NCBI RefSeq assembly: GCF_901709675.1
Contig: NC_051095.1
Location: forward strand, 15,267,456 to 15,331,455
Length of the DNA: 64,000 nt
Direction of reading: 5' to 3'
DNA from: Syngnathus acus
Taxonomy: Eukaryota; Chordata; Actinopteri; Syngnathiformes; Syngnathidae
In this document: positions 1 to 10,647 of the stretch, piece by piece
Layout of the letters: each line of letters opens with the position of its first letter
How positions within the stretch are numbered: the first letter of the stretch is position 1
Made by a program: the position numbers and the translations under genes
Notes under the pieces: model-generated
What the model was told of the DNA's origin: nothing
Seen by the model: only the letters and a program-made list of their open reading frames with translations
The model's database searches: none

Positions 1-620
1 ATTCTTCCCATCCAGCGCACTCCACATTCACTCATCTCGTCGCGCATTTAGGTCGAGTCGGATACAGAAAACGCATCGGTGTTTATTTTTTTGTTCCCGT
101 AGCGAGACTTAGAATGTTAAGTCGCTCAGCTTCGAATAATTGGATCTGTTAGCTTGTAGCTAGCTAGCTAACCAGCGCTAATGCTAAAATAGCTCGGAAG
201 GAATCGCAGACGCGGTATTGTAATGCTTATTAAGCCATTACACTTGAATAAGAATTACACAATTTTAGTGCCTTCAGTAACATAGGCTAGTTAGCGGTGG
301 CTAGCTAGCTACTTGCGATGCTTCTTGGCCTAGTGTTGTTCGCTAGGTTGTGCAAGGCTGTTATGTAAACAATTGTGATGTACCTTCTCATAAATTTTAC
401 TCCGCGTCTTTGATACGCTCGTTGGGATAATGCCAAACGCAATAATAGCGGGATCTGACCCACTTAGTGACTTCCTTTCTCTTTTTATTTCCGAGGAAAT
501 GTGTTCGTGTTAACGCTAGTTGTGTGGCGTGTGTTATGTAGAGTTTGGTGGCCAACAAAACCTATTTGGGTTAAGCTAGGCTAATCGGCGATCGTCAATG
601 AGAAGGAAAGAAAAAACCTC
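1..620 (+). promoter_or_regulatory. cnot6: CpG-rich region, possible cnot6 promoter and noncoding first exon
   Basis: This stretch lies about 0.4 kb upstream of the first coding exon of cnot6 and keeps many more CpG dinucleotides than the AT-rich sequence that follows, especially in positions 1-240. Vertebrate CNOT6 genes have a noncoding first exon and start coding in exon 2, so a CpG-rich promoter and 5' exon are expected upstream. I cannot place a transcription start or a donor site with confidence, and there is no clear TATA box. It could instead be part of a longer first intron. Confidence 0.35.
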
Positions 621-1041
621 TAATTAGTACTTAAACGGTTATAAACACTACATTTTAAACTGTGGCATTCTTGCGAGTATTTATTAGTGACTCTGTGGTA
701 CTTGGTGTAATTTCTTAGGATACTCATCCAATATAGTTAGTCGACTTGTTAGATGACATTTTCATTACGTTGTTATTTTTCAGGCACATGTGATTGTCGA
801 GCCTCCATTTAATATATGCACACATCTTCAAATATCTTTCCTCTCTCTTGAATTTAATGCAGCATCTCCCCAACTTAAGATCTCAAATTGGTTGTGATGT
901 GTAATTTCAGTAAGCCATTTTTTCCAGGTAAACAGCTTTGGTTGTGATTGCGTTTTCCAATTAATGACAGAACTTTATAAAAAAAAATTCCAGCGACTCC
1001 TAACGGCATTGATCCTCCCTCCCCTCTCTCTAGTGTTACAG

Positions 1042-1155
1042 GAATGCCCAAGGAAAAATATGACCCGCCGGATCCCAGGCGGATGTACACGATAATGTCC
1101 AGCGAAGAGGCAGCCAATGGGAAGAAGTCGTACTGGGCTGAGCTGGAAATTAGTG
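1042..1155 (+). other. cnot6: cnot6 first coding exon (start codon)
   Basis: The acceptor AG ends at 1041 and the ATG is at 1044-1046, only 2 nt into the exon, as in other vertebrate CNOT6 genes. It encodes residues 1-37 beginning MPKEKYDPPDPRR and ending ELEIS. The donor GTGTGT starts at 1156 in phase 1. The start is chosen because MPKEKY is the conserved family N terminus. Confidence 0.93.
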
Positions 1156-4100
1156 GTGTGTATTTATTCAAGCTTCCCTGGCCGGTTTTGTTTTTTAAAA
1201 TAATTGTGGCAATTTAGACCCACCCAACTTGGTGTTCTTTGTTTTATTTTCCAGTCCGTATTATTTTCGGGTTATTTACATATGACATTTAAGGATATAC
1301 CGAAATATTTTTAGGGGTGGTGCGGAAACCAGAAATAAAAAACGAATGCCAAAACTCCAAAAGAAATAAGACTGCACCTTAAATACTTAAATTTCTGTCA
1401 CACCTTGAGCAGATTTAACAGAGTATCTGTTCTATTTGAGACAGTATTTGACACCAAAATGACTTAATGACACTGTCGTGCGTATTACATCTAAAGTACA
1501 CACAAGTTTGTAGTGATTAGGCTATTTTCTCTTATTTAGCCGCAAAATGAAAATAAAAATAGTTGGATGATTCTGCAGGGTTATGTTTTGGTTTTTCAGC
1601 ATTATATAGTATCAACACTTAATCCAAGTCACCACGGTGGGTGGAAACGCACTTGGGATGGACCACTCACAATCATGTTTGCATCTGTAAATTTTTGAAG
1701 AGTAACAGAATTGATCATTATTGACTTCAATCCCACCTATAAAGCATCAAGTGGGCATATGTTGCAATGATAAATGACCCACGAAGATGATTACTTTGTG
1801 ACATGAGTAAATAATGGGACCGTCATCTTTAGTTGCCATCTCCGTGAAATGACACCAACGAATGACTCATTTCTGTAAACATTTGCCGCTCTTCGCCTCA
1901 CTCCATACACGGACCTAGGAAGTCAGAAATACAGAAAAGAGACGAGCCCCTCCATGCAAGACTGGATTTATTTCAATGAACACTGCATTATGTCAAGTCA
2001 CATTTGTTTTTGTAATGTGAAAGACGACACATACTTTATGTGTCCAATTGGTCATAACTATATACAGTACTGTTCAAAGGTTTTAGGCCACTTTGGCCAC
2101 CATAACATTGTGGTTTTGGAAATGCCATTATGGTCATAAAAGCTAGATTGCCACAAAAGATGCAAAGGATGGAGCTGCAAATACATGTGAACAAAATTCA
2201 TGCTGTCGAGCTTTGTATTTTGGTTTATTTTTCCATCGACTTGTTAGTTAGTAAAACACTTTTGTTAATGGAAGATGGGGAACAAGCAGGAGGTGCCAAC
2301 ATGAATATGATGTTCGACAATTTCAATTGTTGACTCTCATTGTAAAAAAAAGGCACTCTTATCCAGATCATTGCCAAACAGTAATCAGGCATTTGGAGTT
2401 GGTAATTGAAATGCAATTGTTTTTTCCTTCACACTTTATTCCTCTGCAAGGTTTTGTGCATTGTGTGTAAACCTACTGTGTCCAAGTTAGTTCATGTCTT
2501 GCAAGTCATATTAACGACTGTTAAAAGGCTTGTGGAGACAAACCTAGCGGTGGCCTTTGCACAGTACTGTATGTGCTTTCATCATCGCAGTGATGCTTAA
2601 CTCCTTCTTCAGCGTGTGAGTGGTGCGGCTGCAATTTGACTGATAAAAATAAGTGTTTTGTGACGCACTTGAAGCAGTGTTCAGCCTTCAGTTGAGAGGT
2701 TTGGCAGTATGTGCAAAGTAGCAGTAACAGGAGGTGGTCTGTTTTCTTTGCCAAAGATGTTAGTCAGGTTGACTTTCCAGTATATGAATCGATAAACCAC
2801 TGCTAGTTTCTTATTGGTTGCTATTGTCATGACGTTTCAGGATACACAGCTAAAAAATAAAAGTAAACAATTGCTATTACCTTACTGTGGCTCTGTATTA
2901 ACTCTGTGCTATTATTAGCAATATGACAGGATTGTCCCCAAAGATGGAAATCTGTCCATGCAAACCTTCAACCTGAGTACAATACAGCATGGATTTTGAA
3001 AATCGGATGAAGCGTTTCATAGAAATTGAGGTTTTTGTGTGGGGTGATGGGGAGTGTTTTTTTTTTTCCCCTAATACAAGAACAAACAAAACAAGCCAGA
3101 CGTGTTTTTACTGTCTCTCTCGTCAGATCTACAAATTTTATTAAACACAACACATTGATGTACTTGGCCATGCTGAATCCGATTTTTCATTTATTCCATT
3201 GGAAAATGCCCTTTTAAAGACCCAAATTAGTTTATATGACAAAGCTGCAAAAAAAAAAAAAAAAAAGACAAAGGGGTGCACTGCATTTCTTTTCCCAAAC
3301 TAAAAATTGTGAATCTGGGCTATTCAAATTTTGACATATGAACCCCATAATGTAATGTAAAAATGTTGTACAAAAAACAGGCTTGATTGCCATGGTCAGA
3401 AAGACTTTGATAGATATTCCTGATTTCACATGTAGCGCTGTTTCTCAGGAACTACCTGATGTATTTGGCTGAAATGTATTTTTATGACTATTGAATGCAA
3501 CTGTGATGTTTGGTGAGACACCATTAATTCTCCTTGATACTATATTCGCCTTAAATTGTATGATGCCTCCACAAATATTCTCTTTTGTAACATTGAGAGC
3601 AATATCATGGGACATTGGCATAATCAATGGTTGAAATATTATTTCCATTCACAGGAATGCCAAGTGTTCCGAATTGCCCGGAATTCATTATGGAAACCTT
3701 GTTAAGGAACTTTACGTGTCCCAGAAATTGGGGGGGGGGTAAAACTTTAAACTCTGGCATTGTGCAGCTGTAGTCGATCCTTTAACTTTGTCTGGTGCTC
3801 GGCGAACCCCTTTGATTACCTGAAAGGTTTCCGCTATAAAAAGCTACAAGTAGCTTAAACGAGCCGGACTTCGAAGGTGGGCTCCTCAAAATTGCTGTGA
3901 TGTTTCACACTTGCCCTAAAATAATTGACTTAAATAGCGCATATTAAACATTATGAGAGCGAATCACTCTGTAGAGTGAATTTATTTGTTGTGAAACATG
4001 TTTGAAGTGCAAATTATTATTGTTATTTTAAATCCTATCACGCACACTCATTGTTACTATTATACTGCAGAGTTGGTATTTGACTTGAGTAGGCAAAGTG

Positions 4101-7100
4101 TCAGAGTGGTTGACTGCTGTTTTGCAAAAACCAAATGGGATTTCAATCCCCTTCCCATATGTTTTTCAGGTCGAGTGAGGAGTCTCAGCACAGCCCTGTG
4201 GTCCCTCACCCACCTCACTGCCCTGCACCTCAGTGACAACTCATTGTCACGCATCCCGCCAGACATTGCCAAACTTCACAATTTGGTGTACCTGGATCTT
4301 TCATCCAACAAGATCAGGAGTCTGCCGGCAGAGCTCGGCATCATGGTGTCTCTCAGGTGAGCAGTCTCCCATTTTTTCCATTATCCGTTCCGTTCATTTA
4401 GACAGATTGCCTTGAATTTTTCTGCATAAAGACATTTCAGACTATTCATTCCCCTTGTAGCAATTAGCTTTTTTTCTTGTAGAAATCCAGTCTCATTTGA
4501 CTCTTCATGTGAATTAGATACTTGCCGCGAAGGAGAAAATGTTCATTCCTGTTGATTAAACATAAATGTTTTCCTTCCACAGGGAACTGCTTTTAAATAA
4601 CAACCAGTTGCGGGTTCTGCCTTTTGAATTGGGAAAACTGTTTCAGTTACAAACTCTGGGGTTAAAAGGTGAGGAGCGAATTAATATCAGGCGTAGCCAC
4701 CCGTTCCTTGAAATGTCATTTTCTCTTCGTGCTTTTCTTTTCCATTCTAGGAAACCCACTTGCACAAGAAATTATGAGCCTCTACCAGGAACCTGATGGC
4801 ACGCGAAGACTGCTCAATTACTTGTTAGACAATCTGGCAGGGGCTATCAAGCGCAGTGAGTGGCCTTTCTTGAAACCCCATCCCTCCATATATCTGGCAT
4901 TTCTGTCAGAATTGCCAATTTGTTAATACTTGGGTGAATTCTACATACATTTCACCTGATATCGCAAACCCATTTTTTTCCTCTTCCAGTACCAACAGAG
5001 CAGCCCCCGGCCCGATCGTGGATCTCTCTCCAGGAACCAGACAGAGCCCGGCCATCAGGTAACTCGGCAATCCTCATACTGAATTAGTACACTGTGCAAA
5101 TTTTCCATGGTTAAATATTAGCCAACAAAACTGCAATGTATTTACATTATGGACAGAGGGCTGGCTTGTTTGGTGCAGAATAAAGGTCAAGCCTTCCCTC
5201 CCCTTCTGGTAGTAGCAGTGCTGTCTGTTGTTAATAATTACAACTAGGAACGCACAATATTTATCAGACTGATCATTTATCGGTCGATATTGGGGGAAAA
5301 TGACGTCATGTCCCATCAATCGGGCAATGCAAAATAGGTCGATTTTGAAAGCCGCACCAAATACACTAATGTCCAAAGAGTTGAAGTCTCCTCGACTCTA
5401 AACAATATTTACAATTTAAACATGGCGTGAAAATGTTGAACATTACGGACGAGATGACGCGACCAGCGAGACCCTCTGTGGGTCATTGTGGATTCTGTCT
5501 GGCAGACGGCGGCAAAAGTAACATAAACAAAAGCAGGCCAGCCGAGCTTCCCTGCACTTATCATACCGGACGAGATAGCCAATCAAGTTTGACCTCTGGA
5601 TTGTAGGTGGCAGAGGTGCCGTAAAGAAAAGCGAGACAGCTTAGTTTAGATATCTGCTAACAGTACTGTATGTGACAACTGTGTCACAAAACACTGGGTA
5701 GTTTTTTTGACTGATAAATGGTCATTTGTATGCATGTTTTTTTTTAACGTACAAAAACATTCACTCGCGCTGCTGTCCTCGCACAGACACCGCACACATA
5801 CACATCTGCGGTACGTTTTGTACAATTTTATTGCTCTTGTATCCACTATATTAAAAATGTATTTTAAAAAAAACTTGTGGGGTTGATAAAGCGCCATCAA
5901 CGTCTCGAATGTTATATGCATGAGAGATTTTAGGAGTGCTCATCTCCTCACCGTGCTTTCCCCCTTGCAGCGCTGTTCTCGGTCATGTGCTACAATGTGT
6001 TGTGCGATAAGTACGCCACGAGGCAGCTGTACGGCTACTGCCCCTCTTGGGCTCTAAACTGGGAGTACAGGAAGAAGTCCATCATGCAAGAGATTATGGG
6101 CTGCAACGCAGACATCATCAGTTTGCAGGTGAGACATCTGCTATACTCCTCCCTTTAAATCTTTTTGCTCTGTTGTTTAAATGTTTTCCGGTGTATGTGC
6201 CACCTTCTGTCTCCTTGTGAAACATAGGAAGTGGAGACAGAGCAGTACTACAATTATTTCTTGCCAGAACTAAAGGAGCAGGGTTACGACGGGTTCTTCA
6301 GTCCAAAGTCGCGAGCTCGGACCATGTCAGAGTCGGACCGAAAACATGTGGACGGATGTGCAATTTTCTACAAGACAGAAAAGTACGTTGTCAATGGTTT
6401 TCTAAGAGTTCAGAATTCTGCATGCCTTAATATGGTTGTTTTTCTGTCTGAACAATTCACCCAAACATGGAGTTATTGTGATTTGAAGTTGCCACTTAAG
6501 TGTAGTGAAATATTTAAAAAATGGAGCAACTAAGATGCTGTAAAGCCCTCTCGTGTGCAAGGAGAGCCACAGTCGACGATGCGCTTTGAGCCGATGGTTC
6601 AATGGAACGGTCAAGTCAAGTTTATATAGCCCTCACTCACAGAAACAAAGAAACAAGTCAAAGGCACAAATAAAAAATGAGGACACCAAAAAGAAGCCAC
6701 TGTCTTACACCCAGCCATTCATACTGAACTAGGCTACGTCTGACTAATAGTTTAATAATTGGTTAATCAGTTGATTAAGTATTAATTTCCATTTTAAAAA
6801 AACGGGACATTTTAAATTGACAGTGCAGAAAATGATACAATTATCATCCAGTTCCTGGTTTGGTTTGTATCATGTCAGAAAATTAGTCAAAATCTTGATA
6901 CTTGTTTTCCAATTTGCAAGTTACAGAATGTGTGCAATGGAGCTAATCAATATTGCTGAACTACTATTACTACTACCCCCCCCCCCCCCCCACACACACA
7001 CAAATGCTATACCAAAATAATTGGTTGCATTTCATAGAAGAAGAAAAAAATTCACTTATGATCCAATTAGTCGATGAATTGCGACTAGGATGGGTGACTA

Positions 7101-10100
7101 GTCTTAGCAAACTAATCGTTTGTTGCGGGGGCAACCTTACTTGACACACCTTAATGATTAATCCCCGCCATGTCCCCCTGCATTTGTTCATGTCCAGGTT
7201 CAGTGCAGTGCAGAAGCACACAGTAGAATTTAATCAACTGGCAATGGCTAACTCAGAAGGCTCAGAGGCCATGTTGAATCGTGTGATGACCAAGGACAAC
7301 ATTGGGGTCGCCGTACTGCTTGAAGTCCGCAAAGAGATGATGGAAATCTCCTGTGAGTACCCGCTACCTTCCTCCATATGCTTCTGTAGTCTTGTCTTAC
7401 TTGCAGCACGCTGTTTTTTCAGCCGGCAAGTTGCTGCATGGCATGGAGAAGCAGCTTCTGCTGGTGGCCAACGCCCACATGCACTGGGACCCCGAGTACT
7501 CTGACGTCAAGCTGGTTCAGACCATGATGTTCCTGTCGGAAGTGAAGAACATTGTGGACAAGGCGACGCGCAGCCTCAAGTTGTCCTCTGTCTCTGGTGA
7601 AACCAATGGCATTCCGCTGGTGCTCTGCGCTGACCTCAACTCTTTGCCCGATTCTGGTATGTGGCACTTCGGTTTACTACGTGTGCTCGTAATAGGTTGC
7701 TTGACAAATCGATATTAAAACGAGGACAACAAGACGATATCATGATCACTTTTCAAACATGAGTAAATTTGAGGAGTCCCACATCACAATTTACACAAAT
7801 AACCTTAGCATACCTAAATCACAAGGTTGTTCACATATTTTGATTTTGCTCAGTTCTCAAGAGGCTTTCTGTCTCCCAATGCAGGCGTGGTTGAGTACTT
7901 AAGTACGGGTGGAGTGGACTGCACCCACAAGGACTTCAAGGAGCTTCGCTACAGCGACAGCCTGACCAAATTCAATTGCAACGGCAAGAGCAGCACGTCC
8001 AACGGCAGGATCACCCATGGCTTCAAGCTGAAAAGCGCTTACGAGAACGGCCTGATGCCTTACACCAACTACACATTTGACTTCAAGGTAAGAATTTTGA
8101 CTTACAGATAGTCTAGGTATCATTTATGGTTTCAGGTAAAACAATCCTTTGACACAGCGGCATAGAAATAAATGCAAAAAATAAGATTAAATAAATGACT
8201 ATCACGCTGATTGTGGCAGCTCATCGCTGCTTAGACGTCTCCTCAAAAAAGAAAATAGCCCATTACTGGCAAAAAAACAGTAATTCGCGGTTAATGAAAC
8301 CTTGAGTAAAATCATGGAAACTTGTCAAACTTGCCCGTCGATCACCTTTAACCTCGGGTGACGCGTGACTGCGCATCACAAGAAGTTGTAAGCCGTCAGC
8401 AGTCACTTGCAGCTAGCAATCAGTTGCTAAGAGATTTTTTTGTTTGTTTGATCTGCAATGCAAAGATTTGGAGTGGCATGTTAAAACGATACACGCCAGC
8501 TACAATATGGATGTTACTGTGAAAATGTCTTTCACTCGCTACAAAGGTGTCACTGTCTCAGTTTCCCACAGAAATTTCCTCTTGCATTTGGTTAGTTTTC
8601 CTGTTCCACACATATCAATGGGAAGTTATGGCTGTTGGTCATCATGATATGCATGTGTTTATCAACAAGACAAGACGACAAGAAAAAATGTTGTGCAGTC
8701 AGTTTGCTGCAGGCTGGAAGAGGTGTGTGGGTTTGTGATGTTGACGCTGATCTGGTTATTTGCAGGAGGTTGGCCGCATTGGTGTTTTTTGTTTTGCGTT
8801 TGAAAATTCCTACTGTGTAAGCAGTCTTAGAATGCACCTCATGTCTCGTGCATGATTTGAGTCTTGTCAACAAGGCCAATTAGGGATGCCCCGATCCGGT
8901 ATTCTATATCACAATCGGCTCCGGATGCAGCTTTTTTTGTGATTATCGGACGCAATCTGATTCAATCACAGGATGGGGCAGATCCCTTTTCAAGTTTTTA
9001 CATAATGCCAATATGTCTGCTGTGTGGAATTATGTTTCACAACAACAAAACAGCGGCCTGCAATTGCTGTAAGCAAGCGGTTTCCCGTGGAGTGATTTCA
9101 TGACTTTACACCAGTGCTTCTCAAATAGTGGAGTGAGACCCCTTTGGCGGTGCGATGCCCCATGTGACCTAGGGGTGCAACAATACAAATAACACACGGT
9201 ACAGTCTGTACCTTGGGTTTTGCGCCTCAGTTTCGGTTCGCCTTTCAGCATCAGCAGCAGCTTTTTTTTTTTTTTTTTGTAAATGATTTTGAGACTTTAA
9301 AAACATGACGCAAAATTTGCAACCATACCGTTGCTGGTACAGTTGGATTGTAATGACAATCTAAAACTACATATAGTGTTAAAGCACAATTTAATGTTTA
9401 TTTAGTAATTCTCTACTACATGGAGACAAAGGCTCCAGTTAAACTGAAGGAGGAAATGGAAAAGAAACAAGTACAATGCACTCCTAGGGTGCGGTCAGGC
9501 AAGCTTCTGAAGCCGATCCATTCCACAGTGGCCCTGACACATGTTGCTTTCGGCTGCACGCCAGCCCCTTCTGTCACAGTTCGGGTGCTTTTGACAATTT
9601 TAAAAGAAATATTGAAGAAGCAAGCGTGTTTTGCTTTCAGCATATTTATAACATTTGTACTGGTCTGCTCAGCCGGTTTCAGTGAACTTTGAATGTTGCA
9701 ACGGACATAGTCAAACCCTGCTTCATCCTTGTTCCTCACTCTCTCGGCTTGACAGATCAACCCCCGCAGTTAAACCAACTGTTCCGTTAGTGTTATTTTT
9801 ACTTTTAATTATTTCTTTGAAAGATTGGGGCCCTGCTGTACTGTACAGGAATAATATCAATGACTTTGGCGATTGATTTCAACTTGACTTGAATCGTATT
9901 GTAGGCGACTGCAAAACTCTGATGAGTGCTCAGATGGTACTCCGATTTGAAATCACACTTTGTCTCCTTTCAGGGTGTCATCGACTACATTTTCTACTCC
10001 AAGCCTCACCTGAACGTCCTGGGCATCCTGGGCCCTCTGGATCCTCACTGGCTGGTAGACAACAATGTCAGCGGATGCCCGCACCCTCACATCCCCTCTG

Positions 10101-10189
10101 ACCACTTCAGTCTCTTCTCCCAGTTGGAGCTTCTCCTGCCCAACGTGCCCCCCCAGGTCAATGGTCTCCATCTGCCTGCACGCAGGTAG
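1044..10189 (+). CDS. cnot6: CCR4-NOT transcription complex subunit 6 (Ccr4-type deadenylase), complete, 11 coding exons
   Basis: The spliced CDS joins 1044-1155, 4170-4356, 4583-4668, 4751-4855, 4990-5058, 5971-6128, 6228-6382, 7198-7352, 7423-7656, 7885-8087 and 9974-10189. It is 1680 nt and encodes 559 residues (human CNOT6 is about 557). All introns are GT-AG and every junction keeps frame. The product is a 3'-5' poly(A) exoribonuclease of the cytoplasmic CCR4-NOT complex. Leucine-rich repeats occupy about residues 52-135 and are known to dock on the CNOT1/CNOT7-8 module. The EEP nuclease domain runs from about 190 to 545. Family catalytic residues are visible: Glu240 in LQEVE, Asp413 and Asn415 in CADLNSLPDS, Asp492 in GVIDYIFYSK and His532 in IPSDHF. 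The linker (TEQPPARSW, LQEPDRARP) and KLSSV region match CNOT6 better than CNOT6L. Teleosts can carry cnot6a and cnot6b, and I cannot tell which this is. Confidence 0.96.
1156..4169 (+). other. cnot6 intron after first coding exon (3.0 kb)
   Basis: This is the longest intron of the coding region and is AT-rich. It contains a poly(A) run at 3250-3267 and a G run near 3732. Around 2060-2100 is a short piece resembling the end of a Tc1/mariner-like fish element (CAGTACTGTTCAAAGGTTTT). No exon or RNA gene is visible. Confidence 0.7.
4170..4356 (+). other. cnot6: cnot6 coding exon 2 (leucine-rich repeats)
   Basis: A TTTTTCAG acceptor ends at 4169 and a GTGAGC donor starts at 4357. The exon encodes about residues 38-100 and carries the first LRR units (LTALHLSDNSLSRIP, LVYLDLSSNKIRSLP). 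Residue 95 reads Ile in LGIMVSL, where human CNOT6 and CNOT6L have Asn. Confidence 0.94.
4583..4668 (+). other. cnot6: cnot6 coding exon 3 (leucine-rich repeats)
   Basis: The acceptor is CCACAG at 4577-4582 and the donor GTGAGG starts at 4669. It encodes about residues 101-128, with LRR motifs ELLLNNNQLRVLPFELG and LQTLGLKG. Confidence 0.94.
4751..4855 (+). other. cnot6: cnot6 coding exon 4 (end of LRR domain)
   Basis: An ATTCTAG acceptor ends at 4750 and a GTGAGT donor starts at 4856. It encodes about residues 129-163, NPLAQEIMSLYQEPDG through DNLAGAIKR, the C-terminal cap of the LRR domain. The preceding intron is only 82 bp. Confidence 0.94.
4990..5058 (+). other. cnot6: cnot6 coding exon 5 (linker)
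   Basis: A TTCCAG acceptor ends at 4989 and a GTAACT donor starts at 5059. This 69-nt exon encodes the linker between the LRR and nuclease domains (PTEQPPARSWISLQEPDRAR). The linker differs clearly between CNOT6 and CNOT6L and here follows CNOT6. Confidence 0.92.
5244..5640. mobile_element. hAT-like DNA element fragment in cnot6 intron
   Basis: Starting at 5244 the sequence TAGGAACGCACAATATTTAT, then TTATCGGTCGATATTGG, resembles the terminus of common fish hAT elements that begin TAGGG-GCACGATA. The segment is locally rich in CpG compared with its surroundings. The other terminus is not clear, so the right boundary is a guess, and there is no open reading frame for a transposase. Confidence 0.4.
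5971..6128 (+). other. cnot6: cnot6 coding exon 6 (start of EEP nuclease domain)
   Basis: A CTTGCAG acceptor ends at 5970 and a GTGAGA donor starts at 6129. It encodes ALFSVMCYNVLCDKYATRQ through CNADIISLQ (about residues 187-239), including the first beta strand and the conserved MCYNVLCDKYA motif of Ccr4-type nucleases. Confidence 0.95.
6228..6382 (+). other. cnot6: cnot6 coding exon 7 (catalytic Glu240)
   Basis: An ACATAG acceptor ends at 6227 and a GTACGT donor starts at 6383. The exon opens with EVETEQYY, whose first residue is the metal-binding Glu240 of the EEP fold. It continues through GFFSPKSRARTMSE and KHVDGCAIFYKTE. Confidence 0.95.
6606..6720 (-). mobile_element. LINE 3'-tail fragment in cnot6 intron
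   Basis: The segment begins with TCAAGTCAAGTTTATATAGC and continues into a degenerate A-rich stretch. It matches the clearer tail copy at 20312-20428, where the same CAAGT repeat precedes TTTATTTGTATAGCCC. It is read as the 3' end of a LINE on the minus strand, severely truncated. The rest of this intron (6383-7197) holds a poly-C/CA tract at 6976-7002 and hAT-like TTAGTCGATGAATTG pieces near 7065. Confidence 0.35.
7198..7352 (+). other. cnot6: cnot6 coding exon 8 (nuclease domain)
   Basis: A TGTCCAG acceptor ends at 7197 and a GTGAGT donor starts at 7353. It encodes FSAVQKHTVEFNQLAMANS through NIGVAVLLEVRKEMMEI, almost identical to human CNOT6. Confidence 0.95.
7423..7656 (+). other. cnot6: cnot6 coding exon 9 (active-site Asp413 and Asn415)
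   Basis: The acceptor TTTTTTCAG ends at 7422 and a GTATGT donor starts at 7657. It encodes SGKLLHGMEKQLLLVANAH through LCADLNSLPDS. VANAHMHWDPEYSD and CADLNSLPDS form the active site. The preceding intron is only 70 bp and contains a second AG at 7406 that would shift the frame if used. Confidence 0.95.
7885..8087 (+). other. cnot6: cnot6 coding exon 10 (nuclease domain)
   Basis: An AATGCAG acceptor ends at 7884 and a GTAAGA donor starts at 8088 in phase 0. It encodes VVEYLSTGGVDCTHKDFKE through YTNYTFDFK, including the NGRITHGFKLKSAYE motif shared by CNOT6 and CNOT6L. Confidence 0.95.
8088..9973. other. cnot6 last intron with nested hAT-like termini
   Basis: Three different hAT-like starts lie close together in this intron: TAGGGATGCCCCGATCCGGT at 8881, CAGTGCTTCTCAAATAGTGG at 9112 and CTAGGGGTGCAACAATAC at 9169. 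A T run follows at 9261-9278. Matching opposite ends were not found, so these look like old nested or truncated insertions. No coding sequence is visible. Confidence 0.45.
9974..10189 (+). other. cnot6: cnot6 last coding exon (catalytic Asp492, His532, stop)
   Basis: A CCTTTCAG acceptor ends at 9973. The exon encodes GVIDYIFYSKPHLNVLGILG through VNGLHLPARR and stops at TAG 10187-10189. Asp492 and His532 complete the EEP active site. The C terminus matches the family (VNG-HLP-RR). Confidence 0.96.
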
Positions 10190-10419
10190 TGAGTCCTGGC
10201 CAGTCCCCCGGGGTCGGGCAAGGGGGGGGGGGTCTGTCCTTCTCTGCCCGTGACCCCTCCCACGACCAGCTCTCCCCTCTGCCGCCCCCCGGAGGAGGAA
10301 GGCATAAAAGAAAAAAAAACACAACCTGTAAAATATTCGTACAGTGAGGTCTGGCCAACAGGGATTTCGTATGATGTTAAAGATATTCTATATTTTTCTT
10401 TTATTTTCTCTCTCTCTCG

Positions 10420-10460
<41 letters not shown>

Positions 10461-10611
10461 GCTCAAGTCCAATTTGTGTATCACATTTTTTTCTTTTGGA
10501 CTCCCTTAAATCCCTACATACATGTCTTTCGCTACACCGGATGCTAGCTCATCCCGCGTTTTTCGACGCGAGAGAGAGGGCCATGTTTTGCGGAAAAGCT
10601 TCCAAGCTGAT

Positions 10612-10647
<36 letters not shown>

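Noticed and set aside
8088-8111. Read-through of cnot6 exon 10 into the intron
   Set aside because: The GTAAGA donor at 8088 and the in-frame continuation at 9974 match the family exactly.
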